Part shown: positions 7,313 to 13,594 of the stretch, in pieces
How the letters are laid out: each line of letters begins with the position of its first letter
Numbering within the stretch: position 1 is the stretch's first letter
NCBI GenBank assembly: GCA_021200775.1
Contig: JAJQGB010000006.1
Coordinates: 1-34,458, forward strand
DNA length: 34,458 nt
Direction of reading: 5' to 3'
DNA from: Oscillospiraceae bacterium
Lineage (GTDB): Bacteria > Bacillota > Clostridia > Oscillospirales > Ruminococcaceae
The notes under the pieces: generated by a model
Databases searched by the model: none
Seen by the model: the letters and a program-made list of their open reading frames with translations, nothing else
Told to the model about the DNA's origin: nothing
Translations under genes and position numbers: made by a program

Positions 7313-7522
7313 TTAAGCTACCCGGAATGTTTCAAGGTACTTTTCTAAAATCTCGCAGTTCACAAGGGCAACCTTGTCAATTTTATAGACGGCTTTCGCC
7401 TCTTTCGCCAACTCCTGAAACTTGGTCAATCCCATGCTGTACAGCTCTGCGCCCTCCTGATAGCGGACGAATTTCTTTGCCATCTTCTTCGTGGCTTCAA
7501 CGTCTCTGCAACTATAACCCAT
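7313..7522 (-). CDS. excisionase-like winged-helix protein (DUF6462-like)
   Basis: A 69-residue protein with the core KFVRYQEGAELYSMGLTKFQ...YKIDKVALVN, the pattern of small excisionase / DUF6462 proteins that precede int in Tn916-like elements. These bind DNA and direct excision. The ATG is preceded by AAAGGAG. The stop TAA at 7313-7315 is out of frame with int but overlaps the point where the integrase frame opens, so the two genes are packed unusually tightly. Confidence 0.75.
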   Translation of the reverse strand: MGYSCRDVEATKKMAKKFVRYQEGAELYSMGLTKFQELAKEAKAVYKIDKVALVNCEILEKYLETFRVA

Positions 7523-7545
7523 ATGCTAATCTCCTTTCATTTCAA

Positions 7546-8298
7546 TTATCTTTCCAATCCTGTTTTTCGATGTTGCGTGTTCGGCTTGCGAGTGTACATA
7601 TTCAGCACTTCAGGCGGTATCCTCTCCAGAATCTCCACCGCCTCCAGATACTGATGCTTGAGCCTCTCATCCTCAAGCTTCTTAAGCACACTCTCTTTCG
7701 AAGACTTCTCAAGCGACTGCGTGAGCTGTTCGTTTTTCTTTTTCAGCTTCTTGTTCTCGTTTGTAGTAGTCGTAAAAGCGACGTTGTACTTTTTCAGAGT
7801 AGTGTGCATCTGCTCAACTGCAGGGATATACTTGTCCAAGAGCTTCTCAATCTCGTCAATCCTGCCCTTGGCATTGAATAAGTTAGCACCCGAAATCAGC
7901 TCCTCCAACTTCTCTTTCTGAGCAGTCAACTGTGTCATCTCCTTAAACACCCTCGGTGGAATGTGGTCTCGTCCCGTAAGGGATGCACTCTCTCCACGTT
8001 CCAAATCCGGGTACTTCCTGACCATATGCTCCCAGAACCTGTCCTGCCATTCGGTCAGCTTCTTTTTGTTCCCAACGATTTCTTTGGCACTGAGCCTACC
8101 GTCCTCAGTCAGCGGAACAAACGACAAGTGTATATGCGGCGTTTTCTCATCCATATGTACGGTTGCGGATTTGTTTGTGTCCACATTGGGGTTGCTTGCA
8201 TACTTCTCTTTCGTTCTCTCATTGTGAGCCTCTATATTTGAAATCTCCGGTCCCTTGTACTTTGCAAAGCGGAGAATTGCATATTGTGCTTTAGACAT
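7546..8298 (-). pseudogene. MobV-family relaxase with internal in-frame deletion
   Basis: The 250-residue frame begins MSKAQYAILRFAKYKGPEIS, the standard start of clostridial MobV (Pre/Mob) relaxases, and continues to ERTKEKYASNPNVDTNKS. It then jumps to the metal-binding motif HMDEKTPHIHL (His48, Asp50-Glu51, His55, His57). In intact members roughly 70-80 residues separate these parts; they are missing here, so the nuclease domain is probably broken. The C-terminal half (about 120-240) is a Lys/Glu-rich coiled coil. AGGAGG precedes the ATG. The frame is still open, so a stable protein could be made, but oriT nicking is doubtful. It is co-oriented with the excisionase-like and integrase genes. 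Confidence 0.8.
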
Positions 8299-8339
8299 TT
8301 TTACCTCCTATATAGCTGTGTTTTGGGTTAAAATCTGTC

Positions 8340-8368
8340 TTGCTTTTATCATCCTGATATGGTATACT
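8340..8368 (+). promoter_or_regulatory. promoter of the DUF6440 gene
   Basis: -35 TTGCTT (8340-8345) and -10 TATACT (8363-8368) have a 17-bp spacer. It is divergent from the relaxase gene. Confidence 0.65.
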
Positions 8369-8413
8369 AATTATTGTTTACGAATACAAATCGGAGTTTA
8401 CGGAGGCAATAAG

Positions 8414-8590
8414 ATGGCGAGAGAAAAGAGATTTGAAGAAATATTTAAAGAGGGAAGTGACTTATCAGAAACTCACAAAATCATTGTCGATAAGGAAACA
8501 GGAGTGAATTATCTTGTTTGGAAAAACGGATATGCTGGTGGTATTACACCCTTATTGGATGAACAAGGTAATCCAGTTATCACCAGATAA
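8414..8590 (+). CDS. DUF6440-like small protein
   Basis: A 58-residue protein with the pattern KIIVDKETGVNYLVWKNGYA and GGITPLLDEQGNPVIT, recognisable as the DUF6440 family of small proteins common on Firmicutes mobile elements. Function is unknown. The open frame reaches further upstream, but the ATG at 8414 has GGAGG at 8402-8406 and begins the conserved part (MAREKRFEEIF). A promoter lies at 8340-8368. It is the only short plus-strand gene between the relaxase and the regulator region. Confidence 0.75.
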   Translation: MAREKRFEEIFKEGSDLSETHKIIVDKETGVNYLVWKNGYAGGITPLLDEQGNPVITR

Positions 8591-8689
8591 CTTCCAGTTT
8601 ATCACCCTGAACTTAACACATTTCTATATCCAAGAGCGACTTTAACCAGCCGCTTTTTTTGCGCCCATCTGGAGGTGATTATAATGGAT

Positions 8690-8890
8690 TTACTCAAGGG
8701 CAAAGAGATAATGGCTTGGGCATTCATGGGCAATACTTGCATCCGGGCGATAGGCAACCGGCAGTCTGTTTCGGACTACATCAGGCTTGCCCTCAATAAA
8801 ACTCCCGTCAAGCTTAAGTGTTCCGTTTGAAAGATGGCTGACCTCCTCTCTGAGTCGTTCAATCGCTTTTGCTTCTTCAAAAATATTCAT
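8690..8890 (-). CDS. small protein of unknown function (66 residues)
   Basis: The frame begins MNIFEEAKAIERLREEV, a charged amphipathic helix, and I do not recognise a family. Support comes from AAGGAG eight bases before the ATG and a minus-strand promoter (8932-8960). An opposing 48-codon plus-strand frame at 8684-8830 also has an excellent Shine-Dalgarno (GGAGGTGATTATA before ATG) and would give MDLLKGKEIMAWAFMGNT and onward. Only one of the two is likely to be a real gene. The divergent pairing with the Xre regulator resembles an immunity or lysogeny-type switch, but this is inference. Confidence 0.4.
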   Translation of the reverse strand: MNIFEEAKAIERLREEVSHLSNGTLKLDGSFIEGKPDVVRNRLPVAYRPDASIAHECPSHYLFALE

Positions 8891-8931
8891 TTTGATCTCC
8901 TTGATTTTTAGTTCCGATCGATCGTATGTCT

Positions 8932-8960
8932 ATTCTACGGCAAAAAAATATCGCTGTCAG
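8932..8960 (-). promoter_or_regulatory. promoter of the 66-residue gene
   Basis: On the minus strand, -35 CTGACA (8955-8960) and -10 TAGAAT (8932-8937) have a 17-bp spacer. The palindrome CGATCGATCG (8915-8924) sits at the expected transcript start. Confidence 0.5.
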
Positions 8961-9005
8961 TCTTCAAGCGAAAAACGTAAACAGCGACAATTTTGTTCCC
9001 CGTTA

Positions 9006-9034
9006 TTGCAAATTTGCACAGGGCATGATACAAT
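9006..9034 (+). promoter_or_regulatory. promoter and candidate operator of the Xre regulator gene
   Basis: -35 TTGCAA (9006-9011) and -10 TACAAT (9029-9034) have a 17-bp spacer. A perfect 12-bp palindrome, TGCAAATTTGCA (9007-9018), covers the -35 box and fits an autoregulatory Xre operator. A second dyad, TCGCTGT (8951-8957) / ACAGCGA (8981-8987), lies between the divergent promoters. Confidence 0.6.
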
Positions 9035-9054
9035 AAAAACAGGGAGATGATAAT

Positions 9055-9885
9055 ATGAATAACGACTACGAGATTGACAGAGACAGCATTGGCTACAAAG
9101 TGAAGACGCTTCGTGAAAGGGAGAATCTATCTCAGAAGGGGCTTGCGAAGCTTATTCATGTTACGCCGTCGCAAATAAGTAGGTTGGAGAGAGGAGAGAC
9201 GACAAACGTCGGCACCGACCTTCTGGTTGACATTGCGAGGCATTTCAAGGTCTCTACAGATTATTTGCTCGGACTTACACCTATTGAATCACAGAAAAGC
9301 TACGATATTTCGAGGCTTGGGCTTTCCACTGAATCCGTTAAAAGGCTTATGACACACAGGATTGATGTTGATGTTCTTAACAGGCTATTAGAGCATGAGA
9401 GGTTCCCACATTTCTGCACCCAGATACGCAACTACTTTGAGGGCGAAATGGCAGGCGGGTATATGTCAAGGAACGTGCTATTGGATTACGGAGAGACAAG
9501 CCTCTTGAGTTTGAAAGACAATCCCGATGTGAATAAGAGCGAACTGAAGAAAGACGTAGATCTCATACAAACATCCAAGATTGGCGAGAACGAGGCGGAC
9601 ATTGAAAAGCTTAGAAGTACGATAATGGCGATTCTCAGGGACATCAAGAAAGAGTTCCCGAATAAGAGAGATAGTGAAGTGGCGACCGCTAAAGCTGTTC
9701 AGATGATTTCAAGTGATTTATCCGGCATACCACCGAGGGAAGTTAATGAAGAAAAAGTAACTGATTCTGCGATGAAATACGTTGAAAGCGTTATACCAAT
9801 GGATGCCAAAACCCGTTCACGGATGAGGAGATTTGTCCTGTTCGCAATGAAGATATTCGGGAAGAAGCGGCAGACGGAAGACTGA
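9055..9885 (+). CDS. Xre-family transcriptional regulator
   Basis: A 276-residue regulator. Residues about 14-74 form an Xre/Cro-type helix-turn-helix (VKTLRERENLSQKGLAKLIH, then TPSQISRLERGE, ending DYLLGLT). The long C-terminal region (about 80-276) is helical, charged and not recognised. It may hold the signal-sensing or oligomerisation part, as in regulators of clostridial integrative elements. AGGGAG precedes the ATG. The gene has its own promoter with a palindrome over the -35 box, is divergent from the small gene at 8690-8890, and ends at a strong terminator. It probably controls element genes. Confidence 0.85.
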   Translation: MNNDYEIDRDSIGYKVKTLRERENLSQKGLAKLIHVTPSQISRLERGETTNVGTDLLVDIARHFKVSTDYLLGLTPIESQKSYDISRLGLSTESVKRLMTHRIDVDVLNRLLEHERFPHFCTQIRNYFEGEMAGGYMSRNVLLDYGETSLLSLKDNPDVNKSELKKDVDLIQTSKIGENEADIEKLRSTIMAILRDIKKEFPNKRDSEVATAKAVQMISSDLSGIPPREVNEEKVTDSAMKYVESVIPMDAKTRSRMRRFVLFAMKIFGKKRQTED

Positions 9886-9911
9886 TATACCTTTTCAAAA
9901 TGCCAAACAAA

Positions 9912-9940
9912 CAAGGGAGCCGACACCGACTCCCTTTTGT
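9912..9940. terminator. intrinsic terminator of the Xre gene
   Basis: AAGGGAG (9913-9919) pairs with CTCCCTT (9930-9936) around a 10-base loop, followed by TTTTG on the plus strand. Confidence 0.8.
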
Positions 9941-9987
9941 AACACAGTATTGAGTTTTTGTCCGACGGCTTTTTTGCAAAGGTATAA

Positions 9988-10020
9988 CACACTAGACTTT
10001 CCATCTGGGAAAGTCGTGTG
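9988..10020. other. long hairpin downstream of the mgtA operon
   Basis: The stem CACAC-TA-GACTTTCC / GGAAAGTC-GTGTG has 13 base pairs interrupted by one two-base bulge, with a 5-base loop. It lies between the Xre terminator and the mgtA-operon terminator. It lacks a T run and its role is unknown; an mRNA 3'-end stabiliser is possible. Confidence 0.5.
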
Positions 10021-10024
10021 CCAA

Positions 10025-10043
10025 AAGGGGATGCGTCCCCTTA
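10025..10043 (-). terminator. intrinsic terminator of the mgtA operon
   Basis: AAGGGG-N6-CCCCTT is followed on the minus strand by TTTTGG. It is located 26 bases after the stop codon of the microprotein gene. Confidence 0.7.
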
Positions 10044-10068
10044 TTGGATTAACCCCTTGAGATGAGAC

Positions 10069-10221
10069 CTATGCCTTCCTTTTCGGCTTCATCCCCCAGA
10101 AAACGGCATTCATGAGAAAGACAATCACTGCAACAACAGCCATGGACGCCCAGAAGCCAATATCTAATCCGAGAAATTCTGTTGTTCCGAAAAGCTTCAT
10201 CCAGATTTCAGTCCAGTTCAT
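10069..10221 (-). CDS. 50-residue single-pass membrane microprotein downstream of mgtA
   Basis: The short frame begins MNWTEIWMKLFGTTEFLGLD and ends VFWGMKPKRKA. Residues about 22-42 (GFWASMAVVAVIVFLMNAVF) form one transmembrane helix with a positively charged C-terminal tail. The Shine-Dalgarno AAAGGAGG is near perfect, and the start codon lies only 13 bases after the mgtA stop codon, so it is the last gene of the operon. Small membrane proteins are known to modulate or stabilise Mg2+ ATPases (MgtS and MgtR in enterobacteria). There is no sequence relation to those that I can see, so a partner role is inferred from position. Confidence 0.75.
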   Translation of the reverse strand: MNWTEIWMKLFGTTEFLGLDIGFWASMAVVAVIVFLMNAVFWGMKPKRKA

Positions 10222-10234
10222 GATTTAACCTCCT

Positions 10235-12988
10235 TTAAAGCAGCTCGCCGTAATGGCGGACATAGGCTTTTTTCAGACTTGTAGCCAGCAGCATATAAAG
10301 CAGAATGCAGGGAATCAGGTAGAGGAAGTAGCTCACAGGGAGCGCGACAAATCCGAGCATCGTACCAAACGGGGTAAACGGGATTATCGTGAGGACTGCG
10401 ATTCCCGTCATCGTCATGAGAGTAAGCGGCGCGGAAGCGTGACTCTGGATGAACGGGAGCTTCGGAGTACGAATCATGTGAATAACGAGGGTCTGACTCC
10501 ACATCGATTCAACGAACCATCCGGCTTGGAACATCGCCATATATCTGAATTGCAAATCTGCAAGCTCTGCACCGCTGAAATGGTTTGCAAGATCGTTATA
10601 AAGAACGCCGCCGGAAACAAACATCGGGCAGAAGACAAAATACATGAATATGTATGTAATGAAGTCGAAGATTGAACTTGTGGGACCTATCCAAATCATG
10701 AAGCTTCCAACGCTTGAGGCATCCCATTTTCTCGGAACGGCGATAATTTCTTCATCAACATTGTCCCACGGAATTGCCGTACAGCTCAGATCATAAATCA
10801 GGTTCAGGAATATGAGATGTATGCTCATCATCGGCAGGAACGGCAGAAGTGCCGATGCCGCAAGAACGGAAAACATATTTCCGAAGTTCGAGGATGCCGT
10901 CATCTTGATATACTTAATCATGTTGGCATAGGTCTTGCGACCCTCGATAATACCCTGCTCAAGAACCATCAGGTCTTTTTCAAGAAGGATAATATCAGCG
11001 GATTCTTTTGCGACATCAACGGCTGTGTCAACCGAAATTCCTATATCTGCCGATTTCATTGCGGCGGCGTCGTTGATTCCGTCTCCCATAAAACCTACCG
11101 TATGCCCGTTTTCACGGAGAACGGATACGATTCTTGCCTTCTGGTCGGGAGTGAGCTTTGCGAATACGTCGGTTGACTCTGCGGCTCTTGCAAGCTCTTT
11201 GTCCGTCATATGCTCAAGATCCGAACCAAGGAGCATATTTCTGACCTTGAGTCCAACCTGTGCGCAGATGGTGCGGGTGACTTTTTCGTTGTCACCGGTG
11301 AGGATTTTCGTGTGTACACCGTGAGCCTTCAAAGCCTTGATAGCGTCGGCTGTTGATTCCTTCGGAGGGTCGAGGAATGCAAGATACCCTATAAGCACCA
11401 TCTCCGACTCGTCCTTCACGCTGAAGACACCGGCGGATGGCGGATTGGTTTTGTGGGCAATGCAGAGAACCCTGAAGCCCTTGTCGTTCAGATCGTCTGC
11501 TGTGTCAAGGATTCTTTCCTTGACCTCATCGTCAAGAGGTCTGACCTCGCCGTCTATCTCTGCAAACGAGCAAACGGAAAGCATCTCCTCGACGGCACCC
11601 TTCGTAATCATCTGGGTTTTGCCCGTTTTGTCCTGAACAACGGTTGTCAGGCGACGGCGTGTGAAGTCGAAAGGAATCTCGTCAACCTTGACGTAGCTTT
11701 CAGACAAATCGGTAAGCTCGGGATTTTCGCTTTCTTCCTCCTCGGTTTTCCTGATTATTGCAAGATCCATCAGATTCTTATACCCGGTCTGGAAGTAACT
11801 GTTCAGATATGCGTGTCTGAGAACTCTCCCGTCCTCCTCGCCATCAACGTTGAGGTGATACTCCAAAACTACCTTGTCCTGAGTAAGAGTGCCGGTTTTG
11901 TCGGTGCAGAGGATGTCAATGGCTCCGAAGTTCTGAATCGAATTGAGATTTTTGACTATAGTCTGTTTTTTGCTCATCGAGACTGCGCCCTTCGCAAGGC
12001 AGGTTGTCACAATCATCGGAAGCATTTCCGGCGTGAGACCTACAGCTATAGATATTGCAAACAACAGTGCGGACAACCAGTCTCCCTTTGTCAAGCCGTT
12101 GATGACAAATACCAACGGTACCATTACCATCATGAAGCGAATCAGCACCCATGAGACGGCATTGACGCCTTTTGAAAAACTGGTCTCGACTGCTTCCCCG
12201 GCAACTGCCGAAGCCATAGAGCCAAACAGCGTATTGTCGCCTACACAGACAACCACAGCGGTTGCGCTTCCCGAAATAACATTACTGCCCATAAAGGCAA
12301 TATTGGAATAATCGGTCACAGTACCCATCGTTTCTGCCACGAAAGGTGTTTTTTCGATTGGCTCGCTTTCGCCGGTCAGGCTCGCCTGACTTACAAACAG
12401 GTCTTTGGATTCCAAAATTCTCACGTCTGCGGGAATCATGTCTCCGGCAGAAAGGTGAACAATGTCTCCGACAACCAACTCGTCAAGGGGAATTTCCGAC
12501 TTCGGCTCGTCTTTACGAGTGACGGTACAGGTGGTTGTTATCATTTTGAGAAGCTTTTCAGCCGCATTACCGCTTCTTGATTCCTGAACAAATCGGAGCG
12601 TTCCCGAAATCACAACCATTGTCATGATAATGACGACCGTCAGACAGTCAAAATCCTCCGGCTCACAGCCGAAAAGGGAAAAGTATGGGAAAATCATGTC
12701 GGTTATCGTGGATACGATTGCGAGGAAAAAGAGTATCGCCGTAAACGGATTCACAAATGCGCCCGCAAGCCTCTGGGGAAGCGTTTTCTTCTTTTCCTTT
12801 GTCACACGGTTCGAGCCGTACCGAATACGGCTTTCATGTACCGCCTCCGAATCAAGTCCCGAAAGAGTGGTTCCGAGATATTCAAGAACTTCTCCCGTCG
12901 GATTGGTTGCCGCAAATGCAAGTCTTGAGTTCTGTTCGTCACGGGTGACGGCTTTTTCCGTCATCCGGCGTAAAATTTCTTTTTTCAT
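10235..12988 (-). CDS. mgtA: P3B-type magnesium-importing ATPase, paralogue 1
   Basis: This 917-residue P-type ATPase is of the MgtA/MgtB class, which imports Mg2+ across the cytoplasmic membrane. Domains run as follows: N-terminal cytoplasmic region, first transmembrane pairs (about 80-135), actuator with TGES (205-208), TM3-4 with [11 protein letters not shown] (about 315-325), phosphorylation motif DKTGTLT with Asp363, nucleotide domain, TGDN and [16 protein letters not shown] hinge motifs, then six C-terminal transmembrane helices. Full family length. The ATG at 12988 follows AAAGGAGG. It is the fourth cistron position of the unit mgtA2, regulator, attenuator, mgtA1, microprotein. It is clearly paralogous to the 13595-16162 gene yet diverged along its whole length. 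Confidence 0.95.
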   Translation of the reverse strand: MKKEILRRMTEKAVTRDEQNSRLAFAATNPTGEVLEYLGTTLSGLDSEAVHESRIRYGSNRVTKEKKKTLPQRLAGAFVNPFTAILFFLAIVSTITDMIFPYFSLFGCEPEDFDCLTVVIIMTMVVISGTLRFVQESRSGNAAEKLLKMITTTCTVTRKDEPKSEIPLDELVVGDIVHLSAGDMIPADVRILESKDLFVSQASLTGESEPIEKTPFVAETMGTVTDYSNIAFMGSNVISGSATAVVVCVGDNTLFGSMASAVAGEAVETSFSKGVNAVSWVLIRFMMVMVPLVFVINGLTKGDWLSALLFAISIAVGLTPEMLPMIVTTCLAKGAVSMSKKQTIVKNLNSIQNFGAIDILCTDKTGTLTQDKVVLEYHLNVDGEEDGRVLRHAYLNSYFQTGYKNLMDLAIIRKTEEEESENPELTDLSESYVKVDEIPFDFTRRRLTTVVQDKTGKTQMITKGAVEEMLSVCSFAEIDGEVRPLDDEVKERILDTADDLNDKGFRVLCIAHKTNPPSAGVFSVKDESEMVLIGYLAFLDPPKESTADAIKALKAHGVHTKILTGDNEKVTRTICAQVGLKVRNMLLGSDLEHMTDKELARAAESTDVFAKLTPDQKARIVSVLRENGHTVGFMGDGINDAAAMKSADIGISVDTAVDVAKESADIILLEKDLMVLEQGIIEGRKTYANMIKYIKMTASSNFGNMFSVLAASALLPFLPMMSIHLIFLNLIYDLSCTAIPWDNVDEEIIAVPRKWDASSVGSFMIWIGPTSSIFDFITYIFMYFVFCPMFVSGGVLYNDLANHFSGAELADLQFRYMAMFQAGWFVESMWSQTLVIHMIRTPKLPFIQSHASAPLTLMTMTGIAVLTIIPFTPFGTMLGFVALPVSYFLYLIPCILLYMLLATSLKKAYVRHYGELL

Positions 12989-13026
12989 GTTACTACCTCC
13001 TTTGTCTTATTGCATTTTTATTCTAC

Positions 13027-13087
13027 AAAAAAAGCAAGGAAATTCACATGGCGTAAACCTTGCGATTTCCTTGCTAAAAGGCAAGAA
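13027..13087 (-). promoter_or_regulatory. candidate transcription attenuator before mgtA1
   Basis: On the minus strand, a perfect 11-bp stem AGCAAGGAAAT / ATTTCCTTGCT (13065-13075 and 13033-13043) is followed by seven T residues, an intrinsic terminator placed before mgtA1. The 5' arm can instead pair with TTCTTGC (13081-13087), which begins directly after the regulator stop codon, through GCAAGGAA (13067-13074) with one bulged base. The two hairpins are mutually exclusive, as in an antiterminator/terminator switch. Confidence 0.6.
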
Positions 13088-13579
13088 TTATATTCTGTCG
13101 TTGAACTTATAACCGATGCCCCAGATGGTGAGTATGTACATGGGAGAATCGGGATGCGGTTCAATCTTCTTCCGGAGCTTGCGGATAAACGCCATGATAT
13201 TGCTGTCATCCATCAGATACTCTGCGTCCCACACCGCCTGATATATCTGTTCCTTCGTGAAGACCTCGCCACGGTTCCTGGCAAGAAAGCAGAGGATATC
13301 GAACTCCTTTGGGGTCAGGACTATATCGTTTCCCGCTCGCGTTACTCTGCGTAAGACAGGGAATATTTTAAGCTCACCGCAGACAATCTCCGACAAATCC
13401 GAAGGCTGTGAAGCTCCGTTCAATTCAAGCATCAGGCTTCTTATCTGACCGCTCGTCAGGTCGGATATGGCTCTTGAGAGTTCTCCGGCGGACAGTGCAT
13501 CGGAGGGTGCCGCTTTCAGCTTATCTGAAAGCCATCCGAGTGTGAAAGCATCCATGCTGACAAGATCAATGTTTTTCAT
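13088..13579 (-). CDS. winged-helix (OmpR/PhoB-type) regulator without a receiver domain
   Basis: A 163-residue protein. The C-terminal 95 residues form a classical Trans_reg_C winged helix: VLTPKEFDILCFLARNRGEV, KEQIYQAVWD, a recognition helix around DDSNIMAFIRKLRKKIE, and the wing YILTIWGIGYKF. The N-terminal part (1-70) is too short and lacks the acidic pocket and phospho-Asp of a receiver, so it is not a normal response regulator and no kinase lies nearby. AAAGG precedes the ATG, 15 bases after the mgtA2 stop codon. Its place between two Mg2+ ATPase genes suggests it controls this operon; the signal is unknown. Confidence 0.85.
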   Translation of the reverse strand: MKNIDLVSMDAFTLGWLSDKLKAAPSDALSAGELSRAISDLTSGQIRSLMLELNGASQPSDLSEIVCGELKIFPVLRRVTRAGNDIVLTPKEFDILCFLARNRGEVFTKEQIYQAVWDAEYLMDDSNIMAFIRKLRKKIEPHPDSPMYILTIWGIGYKFNDRI

Positions 13580-13594
13580 ATCAGTGCCGCCTTT

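Noticed and set aside
11453-12154. Long plus-strand frames opposite the ATPase genes (also 14930-15508 and 17381-18100)
   Set aside because: They are antisense to genes with unmistakable motifs, lack ribosome binding sites and give low-complexity translations. They are shadows.
13019-13087. M-box Mg2+ riboswitch before mgtA1
   Set aside because: The interval is about 100 nt and lacks the conserved M-box helices and loops. Only a terminator and a competing stem are visible.
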